64,000 nt of DNA. Origin: Trichomonas vaginalis G3. Its lineage: Eukaryota; Parabasalia; Trichomonadida; Trichomonadidae. The notes beneath the pieces were generated by a model. It did not search any database, was not told the DNA's origin, and saw only the letters and a program-made list of their open reading frames with translations. The translations under genes and the position numbers were made by a program. Below, in pieces: positions 26,416 to 35,819 of this stretch. How positions within the stretch are numbered: position 1 is the stretch's first letter; the number at the start of each line of letters is the position of its first letter. The stretch is from assembly GCF_026262505.1 (NCBI RefSeq), contig NC_067206.1, forward strand, positions 24,877,896-24,941,895. Direction: 5' to 3'.

Positions 26416-27981
26416 TTAATTTTGGTCGTCGTTTGGATCTCTATATTTTGTGAAGTAACCAATTTTATCCTTATCTGCGTGTTTCTTGAGTGATTCCACG
26501 ATGTCATCATCTTCAGGTTTATCAACAGCACCGAGTTCTTCGAGTTCTTTCTGCAAAGGATGAGTTGCAATTCTTCCTTTGAAACCTTCTCCCCAAAGAG
26601 GAGCAACAGGGAGTTGTTTTGCTCTCTTTTCTCTTTTCTCGACTGGAGCAAATGGGAACCAGAAACCGTGAATGACTCTTTCTGTTTCTGGATCGACGAA
26701 TTTCGGTATCAAAGCACCTATGACTGCATCATCGGTGTCTTTCTTGAATACAACACCGTTTTCTAGTGCTCTCAATGCTCCTTTCTTTGATAAATCTTTA
26801 TCAAACAAAATTCGACAAATTCCATCGCTACAACCAGCGTAAATTTGGTTTGTTGATTCATGCCATTGCAAAGCATTAACACCAACATTTGATGGCATCA
26901 AAACTTCATCCTTTAGATCGCCAGATAAAGTGGAAACAATTTTAATTGATCCACCTTTTTTCGAAGTTTTTAGAACTGATTCGCCAACTAAAAGATTTTC
27001 GCCATTTGGTGAGAAACATATGGATTGGCCGCGTGAATCACTAAGGATATTCCATAATGGTTCATTTATGTTCCTGATATCCCATAATTGGACACCTTTG
27101 TTAGTTAATTCACGAGTACAAACGTGATTTCCATCAGGACTAATAGCAATCGAGCCGCAGACATTGGGAAGAGGTATCTGCATCGATGCTTGACGTGAAT
27201 TACCTGAATTGTCATATAATGAAAGAGTTTGGTCGTTGGATGAAACAAATACGGCATTTCCATCATTGGTCCAGCGCATTGCGTAGCCAGGGAACCTTAT
27301 GCCGCCTTGTTTTCCTAATCTGTATATCATAACTTGCTCTTCCATGTGGTCGACCTTCCAAAAACGTAATGTGCCATCTTGAGAACAAGTTGCAAGCTCA
27401 TCGGTAGATCCAGGACGAAATTGGAGCCCAGTAACTGCGGCTGTATGTCCGTAAGTATGAGTTGTGTCGTAAATATACATGTCTCCTCGTCGAGATTCAT
27501 ATTTTTTAAGTCCTTTTGGATCAAAGATACGAATAATAGGAGATCCGGATGCTGCTGCTATAAGTGTTTGATCTACGTTTGTATCGATGTCGGATATACT
27601 GTAATTTTCGTCTAATTCGATTCTAATTTGACATCTTACTCCATTTGCTTTCATTGATGATAAATCAAAGTAAAAAATGGTACTATTTTCTCCTCCTGTA
27701 TAAAACTTAAAGCCAGTATCATTAACTTTGAGAGAAGTAATTGGTTTTTCATTTTGACCAACTTGAAATTCTTGAGTAACAGGAAAAGGAGGTGGTGTAG
27801 CCCTTTTAGGTGGCATTGGACCTATTTCTTTTAAAATTCTTTTCGTTCCTTCGTAAGGAACACAAATTTCGTCTCTATTTTCTCTAAACAATGCATTTTT
27901 TGGCTTGGTGTTATCATTTGTTAGACCACTGGCCCCATTTTTTCCAAATGAAACAGGAACGAAATTGTTATTTTGTTCCAT
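26416..27981 (-). CDS. WDR70: WDR70 (GAD-1-like) WD40-repeat protein
   Basis: The 521-residue protein has a WD40 propeller from about 80 to 420 with clear family-specific segments: TTHTYGHTAAVTGLQFRPGS followed by TDELATCSQDGTLRFWKVDH; KGVQLWDIRNINEPLWNILS; CFSPNGENLLVGESVLKTSK-KGGSIKIV; and VNALQWHESTNQIYAGCSDG. These match WDR70/gastrulation-defective-1 proteins, where the THTRGHT motif and the 'WHPKLNQI' repeat are diagnostic. After the propeller the HPLQKELEELGAVDKPEDDD tail and LKKHADKDKIGYFTKYRDPN end also follow the family pattern (LRHAKAAEDSPYW in animals). WDR70 in other eukaryotes works with DDB1-type ubiquitin ligases in DNA-damage responses. A TCATATT initiator lies 29 bases upstream of the ATG. 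Confidence 0.8.
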   Translation of the reverse strand: MEQNNNFVPVSFGKNGASGLTNDNTKPKNALFRENRDEICVPYEGTKRILKEIGPMPPKRATPPPFPVTQEFQVGQNEKPITSLKVNDTGFKFYTGGENSTIFYFDLSSMKANGVRCQIRIELDENYSISDIDTNVDQTLIAAASGSPIIRIFDPKGLKKYESRRGDMYIYDTTHTYGHTAAVTGLQFRPGSTDELATCSQDGTLRFWKVDHMEEQVMIYRLGKQGGIRFPGYAMRWTNDGNAVFVSSNDQTLSLYDNSGNSRQASMQIPLPNVCGSIAISPDGNHVCTRELTNKGVQLWDIRNINEPLWNILSDSRGQSICFSPNGENLLVGESVLKTSKKGGSIKIVSTLSGDLKDEVLMPSNVGVNALQWHESTNQIYAGCSDGICRILFDKDLSKKGALRALENGVVFKKDTDDAVIGALIPKFVDPETERVIHGFWFPFAPVEKREKRAKQLPVAPLWGEGFKGRIATHPLQKELEELGAVDKPEDDDIVESLKKHADKDKIGYFTKYRDPNDDQN

Positions 27982-28319
27982 TATGAAATTATAAAATTAT
28001 AAAAAAATATGACAAAATAGAGTTTTAAAGAAGCAAAATCATAAACTACGAAAATTCTATATATAAAATATAGAATTTTTGATCTATCAAAGTAAATTAT
28101 TTTCATCACATTAATTATCAAGTTTTATGAGAACAAATATGCATTACAATGGCTTGTTTTCACTTTTAATTGTTGTTCATTTGCTTTAGATGGCTATTTG
28201 GTGTAAAATGATGGATTTTGGATTGAAATTTGTTCATTTTCAAAAGAAAACATGTTTAGTTATAAAAAACAATTCTAAGTATAGTTTATTATTAATAATA
28301 TTTCCGATAAAACATGATA
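27982..28319. other. Intergenic between WDR70 and a membrane-protein gene
   Basis: A 338-base AT-rich stretch carrying the WDR70 promoter and the 3' end of the membrane-protein gene. Nothing further recognised. Confidence 0.5.
28006..28012 (-). promoter_or_regulatory. Initiator element TCATATT for WDR70
   Basis: Minus-strand TCATATT fits the trichomonad initiator; predicted +1 A at 28010, 29 bases before the ATG at 27981. Confidence 0.5.
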
Positions 28320-29537
28320 TTAAAGAAGATTTTGCTGTAATTCGTCGACGGCTGGATCATTACCTTTATACAAGTGCGCGATCGACGAAATCAATGTTAA
28401 AAGTGCAGATCCAATGCAAATTTTCACATTTGTCTTAACATCAAAACTGAAAAGTTTGTATGAAAGATATGTGAACGCAACAGCGATTACTGTATTCTCT
28501 ATGGGTGTATTTCCGATATGATCCAATGCCAAACGGCCAATTTTTGTCAAAATTGTTCCGACCATTAATAAAATGAAAACTAATGGTTTTGAATCAAAGG
28601 AAATATGTATTACAAGGGATATAATGGTAAGCAGTAGCATTGAACCAATTAAAATGTAAACTGCTTTATTATTAATATCAAAGAATGAAACTACTGTTTC
28701 TGCGAGGTATGTCATAATAAGAGTGATAGCAAATAAGTATTCGAGTGGAATTACGCATTCTGAGCGTGTAATATATTGCTGAATTCGTGGTGTGAAGTAA
28801 GTTTCTAAAATTGTAAAGAATAAGATAATTGCTACACCAGAAACGCCTGGTTTCGATTGCTGATGTCTGAATGGATATGGTTTCTTCTTAATTGTAATCA
28901 GAGAAGAAGGAATTATTACTAAACAAATAATGGTTCCAATGAAAAAGATTTGCTTGTCTTCGTAGTATGTTTTGAGATACTTGCTAACAAATGCTAATAC
29001 TGTTGTCATTAAAACATGTACAGCTGAAACAACAGCGTTGAAAAATGCATCTGATGTTTTTTCATGAGAACCTTCACCGAGCTTCCAATCACTCATTGCG
29101 TATGAGAATGCTTCTCTTGCCATTGCTATTGCAACTTGAGCAACACAAAGTGTATCAAAATGCTTTTTTGTTCTTAATAATGTAGCTATTGATGCAAGTG
29201 CACCAGCACCAATAAGAAGAGGTGCTACACCTGTCATTTTGATAACACGTAATGGAATAAATTTAACTATTGCTTTGATAATTAATGGAGCTGCAAAAAT
29301 TGATGTCATTTCTTCAGGAGTCAAATTGGAATCTAACATACGTTGGAAAATATATGGTTCTGTTATCATTATGCCGACATTAAGGGCATAATAAAGGAAA
29401 CAATATCTGACTATCGCTTTCCATTGATCAGGGCCTTTTCCTTTTGGCATAGATATGATCCTTGCAACTTTAAATAATAGAGTGAAGACTGTCCCAACAA
29501 TAAATGTCGCAAAAACTACTGTGTTCAAGGACGACAT
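28320..29537 (-). CDS. Polytopic membrane protein, possible MFS-type transporter
   Basis: The 405-residue protein has about eleven hydrophobic spans (for example TVVFATFIVGTVFTLLF, AAPLIIKAIVKFIPL, LLIGAGALASIATLL, IFFIGTIICLVIIPSSLI, GVAIILFFTILETYF, YLFAITLIMTYLAETVV, ILIGSMLLLTIISLVIHI, LVFILLMVGTILTKI). The N-terminal half has an FLYYALNVGIMITEPYIFQR segment and a later DWKLGEGSH-like turn that vaguely recall the MFSD5/MFS_5 group (an F-x-x-Y...PYLYKLY motif and a conserved W after helix 4). Loops are short and partly basic, and the C-terminus is cytosolic-looking. The substrate cannot be told; the transporter call is an inference from span number. Start is the first ATG. Confidence 0.55.
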   Translation of the reverse strand: MSSLNTVVFATFIVGTVFTLLFKVARIISMPKGKGPDQWKAIVRYCFLYYALNVGIMITEPYIFQRMLDSNLTPEEMTSIFAAPLIIKAIVKFIPLRVIKMTGVAPLLIGAGALASIATLLRTKKHFDTLCVAQVAIAMAREAFSYAMSDWKLGEGSHEKTSDAFFNAVVSAVHVLMTTVLAFVSKYLKTYYEDKQIFFIGTIICLVIIPSSLITIKKKPYPFRHQQSKPGVSGVAIILFFTILETYFTPRIQQYITRSECVIPLEYLFAITLIMTYLAETVVSFFDINNKAVYILIGSMLLLTIISLVIHISFDSKPLVFILLMVGTILTKIGRLALDHIGNTPIENTVIAVAFTYLSYKLFSFDVKTNVKICIGSALLTLISSIAHLYKGNDPAVDELQQNLL

Positions 29538-29841
29538 CTTCTGAAGTTTACAAAATTGCGTTTCGGATGTAAAATTGGTTGCAATTTAAACTAACATTGT
29601 TATAAAATAAAAATATTTTAATTCGTTTTGCTCAGATTCCAATAAAATTTTATATCAAGAAATCAAGCTCATTTAAACTGTGGGTTAGGAATGATCGAAC
29701 GCCTAAAGCATAGGCAAAATGACAAATACACTGTATAAACAGCTTCATTTATGAAATTTCATTCGATAAAATTATTAATTTTTTGAAAAAAGTAGTACAA
29801 TATATTGAAATTAAATCATTTACAAATTAGACAAATGCAAT
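29538..29841. other. Intergenic
   Basis: A 304-base AT-rich spacer upstream of the membrane-protein gene. Nothing recognised. Confidence 0.5.
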
Positions 29842-30714
29842 TTAATATCTTGGGCTAAGTGGTGACATATAAGCGCCAGGAGCTACAGGAGATCTTGGTG
29901 ATCTAGGAGAACGTGGTGATTTTGAGCTTGGACTAGGTGATTTTCTTGGAGAAAGCTGAGAAATAATAAGTTTTTTATCATTCATTGAAATATCACGAGA
30001 TGTAGCAACATTTTGAATTGATTTAGAAGGAGACATAGCAATTCCGATCTTTTCTTGTGATTTAACAACAGAACGATCAATCTTGCCTTGTCCTTCAATA
30101 ATTTTAATATCGTTGAGTAATTGGTTGTAGAGGCCATCAAGCATGGATTCATGTCTTGCAATCATATTGATCATGTGTTGTTTGTAATGGTTATCTATTT
30201 CTTTGCACTCGTTCTTGAGAATATTGTCTGTATTTTCTTGTACGTTGTTTCTTAAGGTTTTGGCTTCATCAAAACACTTGCAATTAGCCAATACCTTAGA
30301 TGTATAAAGAAGGCTTTCAACCTTTTGATTTCCAAGCTGTTCTGCACGATCATGAGAAGAAATCCATTCACTTCTGAGCTGTTCTATTTCTTCCAACTGA
30401 GCAGCCTTCATCTGGAGAAAACGATTTTTGTAATCTTTAACTAATTTCGAAAGCTTGGTATCAATCTCCAATTCGATCTGAATAATGCTTTTCTCGGCAT
30501 CTTGATGATATCCTTCGATCAAGGATTGATTTCTTGCCAAGGCTCCATCAACTTGACGCTGTATTTCTTCCGAATTATCATTGTTTAATGAAGCTTGGAG
30601 TTTTCCAGCTTCTTCAAAATTCAATTCTGATATGGCGTGATCTATTTCAATATTTATATCATCTTCACCAGCGAAATCAACAAAAGAAGCGTTTGGTGTA
30701 TAATCCTGTGTCAT
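29842..30714 (-). CDS. Coiled-coil protein with SPR-repeat tail
   Basis: The 290-residue protein has a short acidic N-terminus (VDFAGEDDINIEIDHAI), a long helical/coiled-coil body at about 30-215 (AEKSIIQIELEIDTKLSKLV, LQMKAAQLEEIEQLRSEW, ECKEIDNHYKQHMINMIARH) and a basic, disordered tail from about 240 with repeated SPRKSPSPSS, SPRSPRSPRSP motifs. Such SP/SPR tails are typical targets of proline-directed kinases and occur in many trichomonad coiled-coil proteins, often cytoskeletal. The heptad pattern and the tail are seen; cytoskeletal role is inferred. No known family member is recognised. Confidence 0.8.
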   Translation of the reverse strand: MTQDYTPNASFVDFAGEDDINIEIDHAISELNFEEAGKLQASLNNDNSEEIQRQVDGALARNQSLIEGYHQDAEKSIIQIELEIDTKLSKLVKDYKNRFLQMKAAQLEEIEQLRSEWISSHDRAEQLGNQKVESLLYTSKVLANCKCFDEAKTLRNNVQENTDNILKNECKEIDNHYKQHMINMIARHESMLDGLYNQLLNDIKIIEGQGKIDRSVVKSQEKIGIAMSPSKSIQNVATSRDISMNDKKLIISQLSPRKSPSPSSKSPRSPRSPRSPVAPGAYMSPLSPRY

Positions 30715-31413
30715 TTATTTATTTTTTTTTATTGACCGTTTTGCTCAAAATAAAACATCTCGTTTCTTTTCATATTTATATGCATTTCTTTCTAATACAA
30801 TAAAAGAATCTCAATTAATGAATTGTTTATATTTTACACCAAAATTTGAAATTTCTAAATCACCTTATGTGTTTTATTGCAAGTAATAGTACTTTATAAC
30901 ATGAAATCACTGAAATAAAGCAAAATTGGTCGATTTAGAATCATGTTTTATTGAATTCCAATCCAATTACCATGAATATAAAATAAAGCATATTGAAATG
31001 ATAACCAAATAATATTTTGCCAATACATAGATATTGGGACTGCTAGATTTTTGTCAATGGTGTTCTATCAATCAAAAACTACGAATTAAATCTACTTGAA
31101 TTGAGGGCAATAAAATCTATTTTTTGAGGATATAAATCTAATTGCATTCAGGGTCAATACACAAGCAATACACCCTACTTCATGTATATGAATATATCTC
31201 TAAGTATTTTCTTATTATGCTCATTCAATGAAAAGATACATCCAATCTAAGCACCCTCAAAAATGAGTGATTTCACAAAAGTTAGAGATGATGTATATAA
31301 AGCCTAAATTATATGTATTCTACCGTATTCATGTCAGAGGTACTCACAAACATCTTAAATGGTTCTAATGAGAAGAAATAATGCATGACTTTTGAAGAAC
31401 TCAAATAATTTTG
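30715..31413. other. Intergenic between divergent genes
   Basis: About 0.7 kb of AT-rich DNA between the coiled-coil gene and the PAC3-like gene. A stretch at 31,020-31,300 has runs of short CCT/CAAT words but no frame or repeat I can define. Confidence 0.5.
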
Positions 31414-31420
31414 TCACTTT
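31414..31420 (+). promoter_or_regulatory. Initiator element TCACTTT for the PAC3-like gene
   Basis: TCACTTT with predicted +1 A at 31416 lies 16 bases before the ATG at 31432, the short leader typical of trichomonad genes. It also decides the start: a reading from the TTG at 31411 would place the transcription start inside the coding region. Confidence 0.6.
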
Positions 31421-31431
31421 TCAAAATCAAA

Positions 31432-31764
31432 ATGAGCCAACTAAAAACTATTAAGCAATTTCAAAACGGCGAATTTGAAATTGCGATATCAGTGTATGAT
31501 ACAGATGCTGTCGTTATCATTCACAACGGAATTCCAGGAGTTGGAACAATTATCAAAACTGAAAAAACAGACGGATATGTTGATACAGATGTTATGATTG
31601 GCTTAGAAAATCAAATGTTCGAATTATTATGCATTGAATTGACGAAAGGATTGAAATTTGATTCAATAGTATTCATTTTGTCCTTTAAGCCAGAAAAATT
31701 GCAAAACTTAGCTGACGTTCGTGCATTTCTTGATGAATTTACAAAGAATATCAATCAAAAATGA
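31432..31764 (+). CDS. Proteasome assembly chaperone 3-like protein (PAC3/PSMG3)
   Basis: The 110-residue product fits the size and strand pattern of PAC3/PSMG3, which with PAC4 helps assemble the proteasome alpha ring. The order is: FEIAISVYDTDAVVIIHNG (paired beta strands), IPGVGTIIKTEKTD (the G-x-G-T-L/I strand turn), YVDTDVMIGLENQMFELLCI (the TKVLLGQDEPLI-type strand-helix), a short helix, FDSIVFILSFKPEKLQNLAD (the VLLAVAVKD strand) and the final DVRAFLDEFTKNI helix, equivalent to LKALREVIRVC. The alignment is to remembered family features, so this is a moderate call. The start is fixed by the initiator 16 bases upstream. Confidence 0.5.
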   Translation: MSQLKTIKQFQNGEFEIAISVYDTDAVVIIHNGIPGVGTIIKTEKTDGYVDTDVMIGLENQMFELLCIELTKGLKFDSIVFILSFKPEKLQNLADVRAFLDEFTKNINQK

Positions 31765-31957
31765 ATAATATAATATTTTCAAAATATATTTCTACTTTTA
31801 TTGAAATACACCATACAAGTAGTCATACACTCAGTACTTGATGCTCTTATTATTAACTATTAGGACATATTTTGTAATAAAATTTTCATTCTTATTTAAA
31901 TTTTAAATTTTCATAGAAATAAGATATCAAATATTTATTAATAACATTCTAACCAAG

Positions 31958-32833
31958 TCAGTCATCTAATAAAACTGAAAGTTCTGGGAATTCCTTCTTT
32001 AATTGATCTTTATTAATAGTACCTTTATCAGAAGACTTATTTAAGGCGTCTTTGAGGTCTGAGATATCATTACCCTCCATTGTATAGTCTCCTATGAATT
32101 TACTAATTTTTTGAAGTTTTTCACGTGTATTGAGTTTGGATGATTTCAATGCTAAAGAAAATGTTTTAACATCTAATATTTGTGATAATTTTTCTAAGTC
32201 TGTAAATTCGCCAATATTTTCTCCAATTAATTCGGCCAAAAACTCAAGAGTACGAGAGAGTTCTTCGTTAAAGCAAAAATCACAGTAGTCAAGAATATCT
32301 TCTGTTTTGATTTTTTCACGAATTAATTTTTGTAAGCTTTCGTTTAATACTAAAACTCCATAATATAAGGATATCTCGTACAGTCGTAAAAGGTCTTTGT
32401 TATCATCGTTATATTGAATTTTGCCGTCGTACATCCAGTTGATAACTCTTCTAAGGAGCTTTCCTGGATTTTTTGTAATAGGTACTTTGCCTGTTGCAGA
32501 TTCTTCCATTTGTGCTGTAAATATATTGAGGAAAAATGATGAAGAATTTGCAAGAATTAATTTGTGCGCTTTAATTGGAGGCTCGCCATCATCCAAGATA
32601 ATTTCACAGTCAGAAATTATCGAATTATCAAGGAATTCAGAAAAGTTAAATATAGGGGCGTAACATGGTTTTTGAATCATTCCAAAATAATGAAAATTAG
32701 ATTCAAAAGAATTGATAATTTGTCTCTTATTCAAACACATGAAATATTCAATCTGAATTTTTTCCAATTTTTTTCTTCCATCAAAAATAATTAACTTAGA
32801 TCGTCCATTTGGATAGAATAATATGAAATCCAT
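31958..32833 (-). CDS. BTB/POZ-domain protein
   Basis: The 291-residue protein has a BTB fold at about 65-170: SDCEIILDDGEPPIKAHKLI (strands B1-B2 and the A1-helix start with the H-K-x-x-L pattern), LANSSSFFLNIFTAQMEESA (helices), VPITKNPGKLLRRVINWMYD (strand and helices with the family W-M-Y-D/G turn) and LYEISLYYGVLVL (helices A4-A5). A BACK-like helical region follows (SLQKLIREKIKTEDILDYCD, LEFLAELIGENIGEF). BTB-BACK proteins usually recruit substrates to CUL3 ubiquitin ligases; this is inferred. The N-terminal 60 residues are not recognised. The first ATG is used; no kelch repeats follow, so it ends short of the KLHL class. Confidence 0.8.
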   Translation of the reverse strand: MDFILFYPNGRSKLIIFDGRKKLEKIQIEYFMCLNKRQIINSFESNFHYFGMIQKPCYAPIFNFSEFLDNSIISDCEIILDDGEPPIKAHKLILANSSSFFLNIFTAQMEESATGKVPITKNPGKLLRRVINWMYDGKIQYNDDNKDLLRLYEISLYYGVLVLNESLQKLIREKIKTEDILDYCDFCFNEELSRTLEFLAELIGENIGEFTDLEKLSQILDVKTFSLALKSSKLNTREKLQKISKFIGDYTMEGNDISDLKDALNKSSDKGTINKDQLKKEFPELSVLLDD

Positions 32834-33002
32834 AAATAGTCATAATTGAATATAAGACAAAAAGTTTGGAATTTTGAACATTGGAAAAAAATTATTCTTC
32901 ATCTTTCAGTATTATTTAACAATTTTCTTAATTCTATATTAATTAAATGGGGAAAAATATTGGTTGATTAAAAAGATTTATTAAATAAAAATAAGTTTAA
33001 AT

Positions 33003-34055
33003 TTATTTAGAAACGAACATATCAGGAGCTTTCTTTGACAATTCAATAACTTCCTTCTTCCTTTCTTCTACTATTTGTGAAATGTCCAACTCGATGAAGT
33101 CGATATTTCCATCTTCATCAGTTATAATTTCAAATTCACCGGAATTTGTAAGGGCATGAATTGCACTGTCGGTGTATTTACCAAGAACATCAGAAATATA
33201 TACGATTTGAACAGATTTACATGTTTGAGCAAAATCACGAAGAACTCTAATAGAGTATTGGTGTCTGATAGGTTCAGCTAAAAAGGAAGCTTCTTTTGGA
33301 ATTTTCAAACTGGCAACATTGTGGTCGAATTCCCAAAATTGTAAAAATTCTTGATCTGTTGCAACATCTTTGGCACAGAGGGTGTCAAATGATCTCTTAG
33401 AATCTCCTGCTAAGAATAAGGAAAGAGATAAGTAATTATTCGCAGATTTTTTGATATCATAAGAATCGCGGGCATAGTGAATTGTTTGCATGAAATATTG
33501 GGCAGCCACATCGAATTCTGAAAGATAGAGTCCGTTTTTGCCCATGTAGAAGAGTATTAAAGCTGAAATTCTTAAATCTTTTGGAAGAGTATATGTATCT
33601 CTAGTAGGATGATTAGATGCGATGCATAATGCTAAGTGTAGTACAGCGTACATATGTGGTTCCTTTTCATTAAGAATTGTTTTAAGTTTTGGATTTTCAT
33701 ATAATTCTTCAGCTTTATTCAAATGTGATGCAGCCTCAACAAGTTGGAATGCAAAGTTGAATTTAATTTTATCATGGAATTTATTGGTTTCTTCTAAAAT
33801 TGATAATGCATATTCGTAAGTATGTTTGTATGAATATGAAGGTGGGATTGATAACAAGTATAAAGCTTTCAATATTTTTGCTTCTGCGTCTTTCGCAGCT
33901 GATATTTTTTGTAGGAAAGTTTTTATAAATTCATCCTTTTTTGCGTATTCTTTAATTGATAATATCAAATTGTAACGATCTTGTAATTTTTCTTCTGATA
34001 TGGAGTCTAATGGTATTGTTTTCCATTGCTTACTGTTCTCTTTTTCTCCTGACAT
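33003..34055 (-). CDS. PCI/TPR-like lid protein (COP9/proteasome-lid class)
   Basis: The 350-residue protein is helical throughout: LQDRYNLILSIKEYAKKDEF, ILKALYLLSIPPSYSYKH, FNFAFQLVEAASHLNKAEE, LRISALILFYMGKNGLYLSE, and FDVAAQYFMQTIHYARDSYD (TPR-like). A winged-helix-like C-terminus follows at about 255-335: HQYSIRVLRDFAQTCKSVQI, YISDVLGKYTDSAIHALTNS, then GEFEIITDEDGNIDFIELD, which resembles the end of a PCI domain (a strand-turn-strand with a final helix). This fits COP9 signalosome or proteasome-lid subunits such as CSN3 or Rpn3, which are somewhat longer. A TCACTTT initiator lies 27 bases upstream of the ATG. The PCI call is moderate; the subunit is not determined. Confidence 0.45.
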   Translation of the reverse strand: MSGEKENSKQWKTIPLDSISEEKLQDRYNLILSIKEYAKKDEFIKTFLQKISAAKDAEAKILKALYLLSIPPSYSYKHTYEYALSILEETNKFHDKIKFNFAFQLVEAASHLNKAEELYENPKLKTILNEKEPHMYAVLHLALCIASNHPTRDTYTLPKDLRISALILFYMGKNGLYLSEFDVAAQYFMQTIHYARDSYDIKKSANNYLSLSLFLAGDSKRSFDTLCAKDVATDQEFLQFWEFDHNVASLKIPKEASFLAEPIRHQYSIRVLRDFAQTCKSVQIVYISDVLGKYTDSAIHALTNSGEFEIITDEDGNIDFIELDISQIVEERKKEVIELSKKAPDMFVSK

Positions 34056-34077
34056 AAAAAAAAATTAGAATTACCAA

Positions 34078-34084
34078 AAAGTGA
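34078..34084 (-). promoter_or_regulatory. Initiator element TCACTTT for the PCI-like gene
   Basis: Minus-strand TCACTTTTT, +1 A predicted at 34082, 27 bases before the ATG at 34055. Confidence 0.55.
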
Positions 34085-34915
34085 CAATTCTGAAAATTAT
34101 GACTAATTCTACCTTTCAATGTAATTCTTAAATGAGAGTTTGAAAGATGAGCTTGTTTCGCATCATATGGATTTTGTGACATTATCAGAGAATGAACATT
34201 GCAGAGAATTCAATTTTGTATTCAATGAATTATTATACATGCAATATTTTGTTAATTTAAATCAAAAATATGATATTATTGCGTATCAAAAATCATTTCT
34301 CTTATGAACATTTTCTCTTTCAATGTGCTTATACCCTTAGTATATATAGAACAGGTTATACTGACCTTCATTTTGCAGCAGAGAATAATAATATAAAAAC
34401 AGAATTTGAGGAAATACATCATCTTTATGCAGCAATACATAATTAAAAAGATAGTTCAGAACATCTTTTTCATATGGCTTTAATACTATGAAATTTCTTC
34501 TGACGTATGAAAGTTATAAACAACAATAATTATTGCATTGGCAAAATTTCATTTTGTGCATTAAAAAATAAGAGGAGATAAACTACCTATTTTTATATAA
34601 CATGGTATTGATATAAATTTATAATGATTTTATCCTTGATTCATATAACTCCCACTCATTAATGGAAATCAATGGGGAAAAATGCTCAATTTTTAGAAAC
34701 CAGTCAAAATTAAAGATATAGATAATTGAAAACTGCTTATTATTAAGTCTTAGGGTGAAATTACAAAAATTTTGAGATTTCAAATTTTATAGATTGAGCC
34801 TTTATGTTTTGTATTCATTTAGAAAACACATATGCAGATTGTATATTTTACATCAACATAGATAAAAGTATAATTGAATACTGATCGTCTTCCCCTGAAA
34901 ACGGTTTTGACGAAC
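34085..34915. other. Intergenic between divergent genes
   Basis: About 0.83 kb of AT-rich DNA between the PCI-like gene and the small membrane-protein gene. No gene or repeat recognised. Confidence 0.5.
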
Positions 34916-35440
34916 ATGATTCAAATGTTCTATTTGTTCTTAGCAGCAGCGCGCTCAGTAAATATTACAGAGCTTACCTATACAGAGTTTGTAGAAAGTT
35001 ATATCACTAATTCATCACACACATTTGCAAACAGAACAAAACCAATTTATTTCTGTGCTAAGCAGCCGTTCGATACAAACTGCGCTCATGATAACGTCAG
35101 TCATCTTGTCCGCGTCGTTGCTAACTGGGCTGAATATGAAAAGATCAAGCAAGCAATTATTCCAAGCACAGAAAATGTTACATCAGAAAATGTTACATCA
35201 GAAAATTGTACAGGAAATTTTACATTAAAGAATGTCGTCTACGTAGAACTCATTCAGAGAAAGCCAAAGCCAGGAATCTCTCTTGTTGGTAACTTCTGGT
35301 TCCCATTCTTCTCTTGCATGCTCGGCGGTTTGTCCCTCCTTGCCGCATACTACTTATGGTGCGGCGACGATTATGTTAACCAACCAGAAAACTCCCTTAT
35401 CTTCGCTACAGAAGGACAGAAGTTAGTTTCTGGCAAGTAA
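34916..35440 (+). CDS. Small type I membrane glycoprotein
   Basis: From the ATG at 34916 the product is 174 residues; a second ATG three codons on (34925) would give an almost identical protein. The N-terminus MFYLFLAAARSVNI is a plausible short signal peptide. The ectodomain, about residues 16-120, carries at least six N-glycosylation sequons (NIT, NSS, NRT, NVS and a tandem ENVTSENVTSENCT block at about 102-116) and a pair of cysteines around FCAKQPFDTNCAHD. A transmembrane span FFSCMLGGLSLLAAYYLW lies near 130-148, followed by a 26-residue tail (DDYVNQPENSL-type). Likely a surface or endomembrane protein; nothing suggests its partner. The same frame extends upstream to 34874 without an ATG. 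Confidence 0.7.
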   Translation: MIQMFYLFLAAARSVNITELTYTEFVESYITNSSHTFANRTKPIYFCAKQPFDTNCAHDNVSHLVRVVANWAEYEKIKQAIIPSTENVTSENVTSENCTGNFTLKNVVYVELIQRKPKPGISLVGNFWFPFFSCMLGGLSLLAAYYLWCGDDYVNQPENSLIFATEGQKLVSGK

Positions 35441-35819
35441 TTCTTTCTTTTTTTTTAAATGATTTATTTCTTTTCTTTTCATTAGGCAAGATTTTACCAT
35501 TCATTGGACAAAATAAAGTTAACTATTTATTTAAAGTATTTGTGTTTTTTTGACAACAAAACAAAAGGGCGATCTTATAATTCGAGAAATTAGGCTTTAA
35601 TTGCTATCTAGTTGGTCAATATAAGGCATCCTAAGGTTGCTTATTTAACTTCTCCGTATTACATTATGGATTTAGCATCTTTGAACAATTCCAAAAAGCC
35701 ATATCCTTCATTTTCAAATAGTTTTAATGGGAAATTTTGTATGATTAGAATAATTGTCATTCAGATCCAGATAGTTTTATATATTGCAGTTTTTTTGGTG
35801 AGAGAGAAAAAAAGTAAAA
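35441..35819. other. Intergenic upstream of the NET-domain gene
   Basis: A 379-base AT-rich stretch. A short frame from 35612 has no start codon of its own, overlaps the next gene and looks non-coding; nothing else recognised. Confidence 0.5.
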
